Positions 10,985-20,603 of a stretch of 64,000 bases of DNA are shown here, in pieces. The stretch spans positions 150,606-214,605 of the forward strand of contig NRSV01000062.1 of assembly GCA_002286855.1 (NCBI GenBank), written 5' to 3'. The stretch comes from Bipolaris cookei. Its lineage: Eukaryota; Ascomycota; Dothideomycetes; Pleosporales; Pleosporaceae. Positions within the stretch are counted from its first letter, which is position 1; each line of letters starts with the position of its first letter. Under the pieces are notes generated by a model. That model worked only from the letters and a program-made list of their open reading frames with translations. It was not told the origin of the DNA and searched no databases. Both the position numbers and the translations under genes were made by a program.

Positions 10985-11812
10985 ATGCAACAATTAGTGC
11001 ACACAGCGTTTGAAGGGTGGCCGGACGCATATAGGGAGGGGGAGAAGTGGGCTTTACTGTCTGAACAGATAGGCCAGTATTGGCAAAGAGTAGGACAACC
11101 TGGATTAGCGGAGATGGCGCACCGAAAGGCGTCGCTATTAAGAACAGAGATACTAGGGCCTGAGCATCTCTCTACGCTAACGAGTATGAACAACTTGGCG
11201 TTAGCGCTTAGTAGCCAGAGAAAGTACGAGGAGGCTAAGGCAATAAACCAGCAGACGCTAGCCCGATACATAAAGGTGCTAGGGACTGAGCATCCTTCTA
11301 CGCTAACAAGCATGCATAACTCAGCAGGGGTTCTAACTAGCCAGAGAAGATATAAGGAAGCCGAGGAGATGAATTGGCAAACAATGATGCTGCGACAGAA
11401 GGTGCTAGGGCCTAAGCATCCAGACACACTAGCTAGTATGAGCACCTTAGCGTGGGTGCTAAGTAGCCAGAGAAAACACAATGAGGCCGAAGTGATATAC
11501 CGGGAAACGCTGGCACTGCGAGAGAAGGTATTAGGGCCTAAGCATTTAGACACGCTAACCAGCGTTCATTACCTTGCCTATTTCCTTGTTCAGCAGCATT
11601 ATATAGATGAGCCTATAGGTCTATATCAGAGGGCGTCTAATGGATACAGGCTCATCCTTGGAGAAGAGCACCCCACTACCTTAGCTTGCTGCCAACATTA
11701 CGCTGAGGTGTGTGCGTTACAGGAGCAGCAGCTTGCGGGAGCATCCAGGAGGAAGATGTCAAGACTATCACGCGGACTAGCCAAGATTGTACCCAGGGGC
11801 TTCATGCATTAG
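10985..11812 (+). CDS. Tetratricopeptide repeat protein, NLR C-terminal-like
   Basis: Intronless frame of 275 residues. It carries four 42-residue TPRs of the kinesin-light-chain/NLR type, each with the signature (V/I)LGPxHxxTLxSMxxLAxxLSSQRKYxEA, followed by a degenerate unit (ILGEEHPTTLACCQHYAEV) and a basic tail. The same architecture forms the C-terminal half of the HET-NB-ARC-TPR gene at 48.3 kb. Here no NB-ARC or HET domain precedes it, so this is either a stand-alone TPR protein or the surviving 3' piece of an NLR. TPRs bind partner proteins. The ATG at 10985 begins a plausible linker (MQQLVHTAFEGW), similar to the segment after the winged helix in NLRs. Confidence 0.75.
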   Translation: MQQLVHTAFEGWPDAYREGEKWALLSEQIGQYWQRVGQPGLAEMAHRKASLLRTEILGPEHLSTLTSMNNLALALSSQRKYEEAKAINQQTLARYIKVLGTEHPSTLTSMHNSAGVLTSQRRYKEAEEMNWQTMMLRQKVLGPKHPDTLASMSTLAWVLSSQRKHNEAEVIYRETLALREKVLGPKHLDTLTSVHYLAYFLVQQHYIDEPIGLYQRASNGYRLILGEEHPTTLACCQHYAEVCALQEQQLAGASRRKMSRLSRGLAKIVPRGFMH

Positions 11813-12176
11813 AGATGGTTAATGGTTATTTTCTTTTACGTAGACCAAAACTCAAGTAACTTCTTAGCAAACTTTTATAAGTAACTAGTTAGCAAGTTAT
11901 GTAACTAGTTAACTACTATTAATTATGTAACCTAAAGTCACCAACTAAGGATGTCAATACAGTCACTACATCACGCTCTACTTAAAGGGAATATCTTTTA
12001 GAACAGAAAATGATTTCAATTGAGTTCTAGATAAAAGTAATGAGAAAAGTGATATATATTGATTATTCTTTCTATATAAAAGTGATAATAGCCCTAATAT
12101 GAATTCTGTACTGGCGTCACGCAACAAATGTTGAGTATTTGTTATGTTCTTTCTGAGAAATGGCACCACCAATCTG

Positions 12177-13577
12177 TTAAGCGTTTACCGCCTTCCACTT
12201 AGTGAACTGTGCTGGGTAAAGAAGCTGCTGCTGTTCAGTTAGGTCTTCGTACGCGACATCCTTCGCTAAGTCGAAGAGCTCCAAAAAGTCTGCATGAAAC
12301 CGTTCCTTTAACGATTTTCCAGAATCTGATCTAGCAGAACTCTGTTTATTTCGAGTTTCTTGTGGACATGGAGAAGGACGTGGCGAGATTGGCGCTTTTA
12401 TAGGCCTTGGGCTTGCTTCTAATTCAGTAGTACTGTATCGCGATCCTGTCCGGCGCGTTGTCGTCTTTCTTTCACGAGATAGTTCAAGAAGTGGTCCAGG
12501 TCTTCCTGACAATCCGCCCATATGCTTCTGCTCAAACTCGTTCTCAAGCCTTACTGCAATATTGTGAAACGTAACAGACTTTTGCCAGTCGTCATTTCCT
12601 TCCATAACAAGTTTCATCGTTGATCTAGTTTCATGGCTAAAACCAGTATTATTTTCAAGTCCATAAGATTCGTATAGTGAGGGGTTTAGATATATAAAGC
12701 ACCGGGTATGAGGCCGTCTTCCTACAAAGTCGGGAGCTAGTACGTCAACCTCGGCGCTATGCCCGACTCCCACTTTAGAGTCCCAGTACACGACCAGAAC
12801 TTGAACCTCTCGAAGTATTTCCATAGGAAGCACTTGCTTTCTATCTCTGTGCATCTGCACAATTCTCTCAACAATGCGGTTGCTACGCTGGGTAACATCC
12901 CTTGTCCCCTGGTATCCAGAACCTTTGGGTAGGGTCGATTCGAAACGAGCGCTGTAAGCATCCGCAGATCCATATCTAACACAGAAGCGAGTTTGGGAAA
13001 TTCTCGTGATATGACCAAAGACTTCTTTCTCAAGGTGTTGCAACGAAGGCTCCGTATGCTTCCGGTTGATATCGATATCCCATGCCATATCGAGATCGTC
13101 CACAAGCCTACTATATTCTTGCTTGACATTGCGATTCTCTGGGACGTGTGGTGAAGGATTTGCGAGCGTCTTTCCAAGGTCAAGCGCACTGCCTAGAGCA
13201 GTTTGGTTTGTCGCTTCCTGTCCTCTTACATTCTGCCCAGTTACTCCTTGTAGCTCCAAATCTTCTCTTGTCATACCGTCGTTAACGGCAGCAGAATTCG
13301 GATCAGCCTTAATGGTAGGCACTTTGTTCGTTTGCTCCATAGTCCTATCGTATACAGCTAGCGTATTTTCTATGTCTTGTAGTCTCTTCTCATCGTCGCT
13401 AGTAAATAGATCTTCTTCTTGTGCCATTAGTAGCTGCTCACGCTCCGCTTCTAGCTTTCTGTATTGTTCATCGCGATGAACTATAGCCGCTTTTTTCTGA
13501 CCTCGTGTCTTTGGCTGGCTACTATGGGGAGTTTTGCCAGTTTTGTCACCTTTGCTGGCTTTCTTGATAGGAGCCAT
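12177..13577 (-). CDS. Hypothetical protein with N-terminal coiled coil
   Basis: Intronless frame of 466 residues from the ATG at 13577 (MAPIKKASKGDKTGK); an in-frame extension to 13661 lacks a good start context. Residues 1-30 are basic and disordered. Residues about 35-90 are a Glu/Lys-rich coiled coil (YRKLEAEREQLLMAQEED). The middle (about 190-400) is a compact mixed region with RFCVRYGSADAYSARF and VLVVYWDSKVGVGHSAEVDVL. The C-terminus is Ser/Pro/Arg-rich, then a short helix. I do not recognise the family. The basic, non-secreted profile would fit a nuclear protein, which is inference. Confidence 0.65.
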   Translation of the reverse strand: MAPIKKASKGDKTGKTPHSSQPKTRGQKKAAIVHRDEQYRKLEAEREQLLMAQEEDLFTSDDEKRLQDIENTLAVYDRTMEQTNKVPTIKADPNSAAVNDGMTREDLELQGVTGQNVRGQEATNQTALGSALDLGKTLANPSPHVPENRNVKQEYSRLVDDLDMAWDIDINRKHTEPSLQHLEKEVFGHITRISQTRFCVRYGSADAYSARFESTLPKGSGYQGTRDVTQRSNRIVERIVQMHRDRKQVLPMEILREVQVLVVYWDSKVGVGHSAEVDVLAPDFVGRRPHTRCFIYLNPSLYESYGLENNTGFSHETRSTMKLVMEGNDDWQKSVTFHNIAVRLENEFEQKHMGGLSGRPGPLLELSRERKTTTRRTGSRYSTTELEASPRPIKAPISPRPSPCPQETRNKQSSARSDSGKSLKERFHADFLELFDLAKDVAYEDLTEQQQLLYPAQFTKWKAVNA

Positions 13578-13947
13578 GATGATGCGATTGTATGGCAAAA
13601 TATTAAGACCACTTGCTCCAATGCTTGTCTTAAATAATTTGGAGAACCAGGTATCGAACATTAAAAAGAGTGCATCAGAAATTTTACGCAGCCCAGCACC
13701 TTTTGGTCTTTTATATCTCTTTCGATAACTTCTAACTAGCTCATATTATACTAGAGTATACTAGGCTATGAGCCTCATCTTGATTTAGATAGCCCCCTCC
13801 ACCAACTACACTAAATTGATATAACCACGTAGTCACCTGTAGGTCCTTGGCATGCACGCCTTATATAGCCCTAGGGCTGAGACAGGATGTTAAATAACAA
13901 CGATAATAGTAATATACTAGAGCATATGCTCCCAAATAATGTAACTT

Positions 13948-14367
13948 CTACTCTACATACTGATGCAGTAACTGACCAGAGAATATTTCTTCTTGAGAAT
14001 AATCAGGCATAGGTGGCCTGGATAGGCGCCCAGGTAAAGAGGGACTAACTCTAGCTGGTGACTCTTTTCCGGATGGTGGCTTTTCTACGACGAAATCCTC
14101 TCGAGTCTTTACGATAGGCATAGGGTACATTGATTTCTATATTATTAGAAAAAGATTAGATGTAATATAGTAACTTACAAGATGCGCAGAAGATGGTGGC
14201 CAATCTGATCGCTTTGGATCTGAATTATAGATGTATAGCTGTCCATTGTTCTTCTGAATACATAACCAGACCCCAACTTTATACCGATCACTTATCTCAT
14301 GACCACGACGAATAAAATTGTTCTTTCTTTTGCGGAAGGACTCCTGTTGCAATCTTTTAGAGGCCAT
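13948..14367 (-). CDS. MADS-box-like mini-protein
   Basis: Two exons joined across a 42-bp intron (14137-14178, GTAAGT...ATATAG) give 125 residues. The N-terminal 55 residues resemble a MADS/SRF DNA-binding core: FRKRKNNFIRRGHEISDRYK matches the R-KR-TFxKRKxGLxKKAxELS helix, and VGVWLCIQKNNGQLYIYNS the following strand pair, ending in SDWPPS. The C-terminal half is Pro/Ser-rich and disordered. Real MADS factors (Mcm1, RlmA) are longer and closer to consensus, so this is either a divergent DNA-binding protein or one that only retains the fold. It lies 124 bp from the divergent ferric reductase gene. Confidence 0.6.
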
Positions 14368-14490
14368 AACAATGTTGTTATGAAGGTAGTTGAGGGATTC
14401 TAGGCTACTTATTTATATTCGACAAGTACGCACTGACCATTTGCACAGTATATTAGTGGACGCAGGCCTTTGCGTTTAGTACAGCCAGAT

Positions 14491-16333
14491 ATGGATCGCG
14501 TAACTAGCCCTCCTATCTTGTATTTTATCCTATCTACAGGACTTGTAGCCTTCCTCATTCTATGTTTCGGCGGTTACCCGATACTTCGATGGATCACTGC
14601 GCTTGTAACGGACGCCATTCTCAAGTATCTAGTTTACTCGACAGCAAGCTTCTTTAACTTAACAGAGTTCCGCATCTCAGGGAGAGACGCGCTGTTCACT
14701 TTTCTGTATATCGGCGCTAACGGGATTTGCATTGGCTGGGGTGTAGAAGCCGCTGACGAACTTAGTCGCCGATCTGCCTTCATGCTTATAACGAATCTGA
14801 TTCTCCTATTTCCCGGTGCAAGCATAGCAGCCGACCTATTGCATGTCTCACTAAGGACTTATAATCGAATTCACAGCGTAGTTGGCACGGTGGCTCTGAT
14901 TGAAGGGTCTATCCATGCTGGAAAAGAACTGAACGCACACGGATGGGTTAGCGATATGGGCACCATAAGCGGGACAGCGGTACGTGCATGTGTGTTGGTG
15001 TTGATAACGTATTCTCATGCAATCAGATGTTTGGATGCCTTGGATTAATGAGTGCCACTTCTCTACCTGTCGTCCGCCGTCGTGTGTACGAAATTTTTCG
15101 GATAGTTCACTTTGGCTGCTCTACATCTATATGCGTCTTGCTGTGGCTACATACTTCCAAAATAAATAGAATAGGAAGAGTCCAAATTATCGTGGGGATT
15201 TGTATATGGGTAGCTACCTGGATTCACAGGAGTGCCCTCCTTGTTTATCGCAATTTCTCAGTAAGCCAACCCCATACTAGCATTATCGTCGAGAACATCC
15301 ACAATAGTCTTCAAGTGAAAGTCAAGCTCCCTAAGCCTTGGAAGATCAAGCCTGGCCAATATGTATACCTCACCACACTGAGACCTGGATTCTTCTCGAT
15401 CTTTCAGCGCCACCCGTTCATGGTGGTACGTTCGGAATCAGAGAACTATAACTTTCAGTTATACATTCAGCCTCACATGGGCTTTACAAATAGAATGCTA
15501 ATGCAGACTCTTGGTGGAACGACAAAGCTCAGTGCTTTAGTGGAAGGGCCTTATGGACATGGATTTGACCTAAGAGACTTTGGCACAGTAGTTCTGTTTG
15601 CCAGTGGAATTGGAATTGCTGGCCATCTTGCATACGTTCAAAGTCTTATCCATGACTATCGGAAGTTAAAGACGAAGACTAGAGATCTTCTTCTCGTTTG
15701 GCAGGTGGACAACAAGTACCAACTGGACTTAGTATGGGACGTCATGAATAACATATTGAGGAGAGACGACCTCCCAGTAGCTGCTAACCTCCACGATACG
15801 CGAACCCAATGGGAAAGCGGAAAACGGGCCCGAGATCTAGGCAGTAACGTTACCAGCGAAAGTCCGGGTGTCCGGCCTATACCACATGGAGAGAATGTAA
15901 GTGTTACAGCGTGGCGCTTCAAGGTTGTTTAAAACTTAAATCTTCTAGATTATAGATGTTTACATCTACGGTAACTACGAGATATTGGATGAAGCAGGAC
16001 ACGCAGTACCATACAAGCGGGCAGGCAGCCGCATTGCAGAGATGGAGGGACAGCCCAATGTGCAGCAAATCATTAGCGACGTACTCAGGACTGGAGCGGG
16101 AAGACTGGCGATCTGTGGTAAGCTTTGTGACTAACTACCGCTACAACAAGTAGTTAACCCAACTAGTATGCGCACATCGTCAAATAAGAAACCAGGTGCG
16201 AGAACTTGTTGCTCGTGCTAGCCGTAAGCAAGTAAGGTATGTCGAGTTCGACTACCAACCATTTGATCCAAGAAGGTACAAAAAGAGGAAGAAGTCTTTG
16301 CCAATCAAGTGTCGTGGAATCCAAGTACCTTAG
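14491..16333 (+). CDS. Ferric reductase (FRE/NOX-like transmembrane flavocytochrome)
   Basis: Metalloreductase of the plasma membrane, moving electrons from NAD(P)H through FAD and two haems to extracellular Fe3+ before uptake. Four exons splice in phase (introns 14980-15026, 15897-15948, 16118-16166) to give 564 residues, a normal length. Several membrane helices precede the ferric reductase domain. Two pairs of putative haem histidines are present: RIHSVVG with SIHAGKE, and RIVHFG with LWLHTSK. Then come the FAD-binding beta barrel (KPGQYVYLTTL...RHPFMVV), the NAD-binding glycine motif ASGIGIAGHLAYVQSL, and a C-terminus ending in VRYVEFDYQPFD. No disabling change is seen. Ferric reductases are a recurrent cargo class (fre) of Starship elements. 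Confidence 0.88.
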
Positions 16334-16350
16334 ATAGTCAACACTCAACC

Positions 16351-16815
16351 TCAAATCCACCCATCTTTCGACACAGTAGTGTTCTGAGAGCTTTTCGATG
16401 CTTTGTAAGGCGCAACAAAATCGTCAAAGGCTTCTCCTTGGTCGTCGCGAAGCTGATCTACCGCGTCTACAACCGCCTGAGAAAGACCAAGAATCTCGCC
16501 AAAAGCCATTTCATCGAGTAAGCCAACAATGCATGCGTGGAGCAGGTCTTGTGAGATGTCGGTAATCTTTTGTTTAAATTTCTCTGTGTGACGATAGCAT
16601 TCTCGGTAAAATGTAAGCTCCAGTCTAAGTTCACCGTTTCGGCGATTGAGGAAATCGATGTCCTGGACCGCATCTCTGGGTTGCTTGGACTTCTGCATGA
16701 AGCGGGGTTCCATTTCTATCGCAATCGTCTGGCCTCCATAGCATCTTATGATGTGGTCGATTTCATTTGCCTCAAGAGGCCTTCTGCTAGGCAACTTCTT
16801 GACAGATGGATCCAT
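16351..16815 (-). CDS. Hypothetical protein (154 aa), helical
   Basis: Intronless gene converging on the ferric reductase with only 17 bp between stop codons. The 154-residue product is charged and mostly helical (LNRRNGELRLELTFYRECYR, FDDFVAPYKASKSS). It has no signal peptide, metal motif or family signature that I recognise. I took the ATG at 16815; an in-frame TTG lies two codons upstream. The reverse strand has an overlapping open frame of 85 codons, which I regard as a shadow because its composition is worse. Confidence 0.55.
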   Translation of the reverse strand: MDPSVKKLPSRRPLEANEIDHIIRCYGGQTIAIEMEPRFMQKSKQPRDAVQDIDFLNRRNGELRLELTFYRECYRHTEKFKQKITDISQDLLHACIVGLLDEMAFGEILGLSQAVVDAVDQLRDDQGEAFDDFVAPYKASKSSQNTTVSKDGWI

Positions 16816-16943
16816 GGTCAACGTTGAAGATGTCTGACAGTGGCCAGTGTGTTAGTTAGGGAATTTAAAAGTGCGGTGAACCTTGCTTTATATAGGGTTG
16901 ATTCCCACTTGCAATTCTTCGTGTTCATTAATTACCTTTAGAG

Positions 16944-18017
16944 ATGGAGTTCAGACGACTAACTGTCTTTCCGAGAACGGGATATGGCTTGGACCATGCC
17001 AACAGGGCAAACGACAAGGATAATGCTCCTCTACCCAATGATGCGGAGCAAAAGTTCCGCAGTGGTAACCGGCCGTTAGAACTTGGGCTTCCGAAGATTT
17101 CTGCAACACTTCATGCGACTCGCAAAATCTTCACGCCAGTCGATGGAGATCCCGAACTTTGTTACCAGTGCATACACAGCGTGGATCCAGAAGGGAAAAG
17201 ACCCTACTGTCTAGCTCAGCAAAATGCCTCAGACCTAGACACAGACGCTTATCGTGTCGTAATGATACGACGTAGTTCTGAGAAATTGGTCGTTGGACTG
17301 GAAAAACCCAATCCCAATATCCTCAATATCTTATCCGTTTTCCGGTTTCAAGCTTCCTTGTTTACCGTGTTCGAGAGGCCTGGACTTCCATTGTCTGAGA
17401 TTGCTGTGTCTCATTCCCCACAGATAGGATTAGCTGAGGTCAAGACGATAAGTGCCGAGGTAAATTAGGGCAAGCTCAGTAAAACCGTTCGCGTAGTAAC
17501 AGAAGATTAGGCAATTTCAGGTATTTGTGCTCTCAGCGCTGCAGGCTTTGATTGTTCTTCAATACAGGTAGAAGACATCACGATCTCGGCAAGCGATGGG
17601 CAAGTCAAAGTAGGTAAGATATTGCATGCTACTATTATGTCCTTTTACATACTAAACACCATTAAGCATACGACCGGTCAACCCCGCTGGAAAGTATGGA
17701 AAACAGTGCTAATGCTTTTGGAATCATGCTTGAAGATCTCATGTCTCGCGTTCCAAGCCCTTGGGTCCTCCAGCAAAGCGATGGCCTTCTTACATTTATC
17801 CAAAATGCAGGTCAAATGACATACCAAGAGCTAAGAAAGGTATGCGAAGCTTTCCTACCAATGCTGTGATATTCATGCTGTACAGGATGTATTTCTAGAA
17901 GGCTGTTTCCCTGCACCGTCTCTTATTCCTTTGGTGCTAAATGCACAAATCATAGTAATTCCAGTCGAACACGTAGCAGATACGAGAATTACTGAGTTGA
18001 GGATCGGAGAGGACTAA
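16944..18017 (+). CDS. Hypothetical protein, four exons
   Basis: Unrecognised protein of 288 residues. Introns 17460-17567 (108 bp), 17614-17666 and 17840-17885 all have GT-AG borders and restore one frame through to the stop at 18017. The N-terminal third is polar. A small cysteine cluster (CYQCIHSVDPEGKRPYC) follows a TRKIFTPVDGDPEL segment and could bind zinc. The C-terminal half alternates hydrophobic strands (IIVIPVEHVADTRITELRIG) like a small beta-rich domain. The gene is divergent from 16815 (128 bp apart) and convergent with the coiled-coil gene that follows. Exon 1 to exon 2 has one alternative upstream acceptor, but that choice hits a stop. Confidence 0.6.
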
Positions 18018-18071
18018 AATTGAAGTATTTGTAAAGTTACTCATCAGTGCATGAAGACGTGAATGAAATCA

Positions 18072-18867
18072 TCAGTTCTTTCCAGCTGACATCTTTCCTC
18101 GTCGTGGTTTCCTCCTTTGTCCATCTTCAACAGCGAGTTCTAAAGCTTTATTCAGGCTAGCGATTTCATCCTCTTTGTGTTCGACTTGTTGGGAAAGAGT
18201 CTCGTTCATTTTCGAGAGTTCCATGTTGCGCTGCTGGAATTCCACATTTTGATCCATGACATACTTCAGCTTGGCGAAGTGTTCATCTTCCGAATGCTGG
18301 CTAGAGACGGCCTTTATGAGCAGTGCATTCTTCGCAGACTCTAAGATCATTCCACTAATCGTTTGAGCATTCTGCAACTCTCCCACCCCGCTTCCAGCCA
18401 ATTTGGCTCGATAGCTATTGACTAGGTTTTCAGCTCGCTGAGAGACTTCATCAGCGAATTCCTTGGACTTCTCCGCAGATTGATGGAGGTCCATGTTCAG
18501 CCCTTCACAGCTCTTATGATCGTCCAGTAGCTTACTATGACATTCTTGCAGCTCCATGAATCCCTGGTTTAAGAGTTCATTTGAATTGCGTTCTCGTTGT
18601 AGCTCTTGCTCTGTCATGGCCAATTGACGCCGTATATTTCCGACTTCATTTTGGCTCATCTGGAGGCTGCGATACATACTTTGAAGCTGCGCTTGGCCGT
18701 GATAATATAGATTGCACATGCCTAATGCAGCTTGGACACAACATGTTTGGTGCTGAGTTTCTGTGATTGCCTGCGCTGTGAGGTTAATGAAGAGTGGTTC
18801 AGTGCGATAGTGAGCATACCTCCTGTGTCTGTACTGATGGTGCCGGGTATGGCTGTGGCTGACTCAT
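18072..18867 (-). CDS. Coiled-coil protein
   Basis: Two exons (18820-18867 and 18072-18770, 49-bp intron) give 248 residues. It begins MSQPQPYPAPSVQTQEAITE. Residues about 40-230 are almost continuous heptad coiled coil (VGNIRRQLAMTEQELQRERN, EHKEDEIASLNKALELAVED). A basic tail RRKPRRGKMSAGKN closes it, compatible with nuclear or microtubule association. An in-frame ATG at 19029 would add a hydrophobic segment (YLFYVLLAL) that could be a membrane anchor, so the start is uncertain. No family could be named. Confidence 0.6.
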
Positions 18868-19506
18868 GGTTGCAGTCCTGCGAGAAACTTTCTTCGACAC
18901 AGGAAGTACCAGGGCGCCGACTGGAATAAATACTGCATTGATATGTACACGCGACAACGCTAGCAGAACATAGAATAGGTAGGCAGCTGTTAAAGTGTTT
19001 GTGACGGCAAAAAAGACGCGATACTGCATTACCTAGTTAGAGGGCTGATTCACATTAATGACCGTTGTTTCGAATCTGGCACGCTTCTACCCTAACCCGG
19101 TAAGTCCTCTGTTACTCGACCATCTATCCATGTATGAGTATGACTCGAAAATCAAAATCTTCGAATGAGCAGACGAATTTCGGGTCCACAGAGAATTCTA
19201 CTTCCGCCGGATCGGAACGGTACGGCTGGAAAGGTATGCACCAGTAGAGATAAGGAATAGCCTATAGTACACAGTTGCAGTCTGAAAAGTGATTCATGCG
19301 GAGCATCTTTTACAGTACCAATTTCATATCACTGTTTGTTATAGCTTTGCCTTGTATGACAGAGACCGGCTGAACTCGGAAGCAGTAGACATTTCTACAG
19401 CCAAGATATGCTAGCACATACTTATTGCTGGTGGCTTTGTCCTGCTGTCTCTAAGGCTATAAGGGCTTGCACCCTCGGCTGGGTAAGATTATGGCTAGCA
19501 CTCAAC

Positions 19507-19962
19507 ATGGCTTCTAACACCCTAGACACATGGTCTTCTCAACAGCCAGCGCTATCTTCATCTCCAGACAAAACCGTCACCCCAGGGTCAGTCGGTACCT
19601 TTAACCCCCGCCTACCACCCATTCCGGAGTATGAGTGGGATTTCAGTTGGGAAGAAAACACGTTTCCTTTAGCAGATCCGTACGAGGGATTCGAGCAGGT
19701 TTCAGCCACTGCTGTTGAGTCTATTACTCACGACACCACACTACGCCAAAAACATGAAGAGCTGGCTGAATTAGGAAATGAAGTGCAAAAGCTACGACAT
19801 GATATTTCGGAGCTGCACGAAATGTTCAGTAAACGGCTGGATAGCATAGAGAAAAGCATTGCGGTAGCTGATAGCTATGTTAAAAACCTAGTGCCTTGGT
19901 CGGTGGAGGTCCACGACAAGTACTCACAGCTACTAGAAATAGCTGCAAAGCAAACGAAGTAA
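19507..19962 (+). CDS. Small coiled-coil protein
   Basis: I chose the ATG at 19507 (caacATGgc) because the in-frame sequence upstream to 19408 is Trp/Cys-rich and unlike the rest. The 151-residue product has a Ser/Pro-rich first half with aromatic-acidic motifs (YEWDFSWEENTFPL), then a coiled coil (LRQKHEELAELGNEVQKLRH). It is head-to-head with the coiled-coil gene ending at 18867, so the two may interact or share history; this is inference. Family unknown. Confidence 0.5.
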   Translation: MASNTLDTWSSQQPALSSSPDKTVTPGSVGTFNPRLPPIPEYEWDFSWEENTFPLADPYEGFEQVSATAVESITHDTTLRQKHEELAELGNEVQKLRHDISELHEMFSKRLDSIEKSIAVADSYVKNLVPWSVEVHDKYSQLLEIAAKQTK

Positions 19963-20603
19963 GCAATAAATTGTGTAGCATAGTCTGGTTGATAGAACAA
20001 TGTGAGATATCATGCCTTTCTTGCGTCGTCTAACACGACAGTCTAGTATGTGCGTATGCACCATCTGCTGCTTTGCCAACTAGTCATAACTACGTTCTGC
20101 TTTTAAGAGTAAATCCCATCTTGCCGGCTGCTTGATTGATTTGAATAACTCAACTGAGTGAACAGCATCACTGACAATAAGCCAATCGAGATTCATTGCA
20201 GGCTGTCTGACCATATTAGGCTAACCGTCCCAGCGGCAGTGACCTGGACATCCTTTCCGCATGATCACATGGTTCTAGTTTGTTTGCAACGTGCTTGTTC
20301 ATATCGCCTCCGTTCACTAATTCCGTCTTGAGTGAAACGACTGAAGGCTTTGCGGTCTGCTCGTCTCTGTCGCAACCCTGATAACATTGCTTGGAGAGAT
20401 TGAATAAGAACTGCTATCCCTTCTCTAATTTCCATATCCCAGCACGAATTTTAAATTTTAATAAGTTAGTAAATGAGAGAGACACCCGTATTGCAGCGAG
20501 TCGCGAGATCTGCTTTTGAGTAAGAGCCTTTTTGGATGAAAAGCAAGCTTCGTTCAATCGCCATGTAGACTGCGCTTATATACTGTTTAAGCTCCCTCAT
20601 GCT
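19963..20603. other. Intergenic region
   Basis: This 640-bp AT-rich sequence lies between convergent genes. I see no RNA gene, repeat or coding frame in it. Confidence 0.5.
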
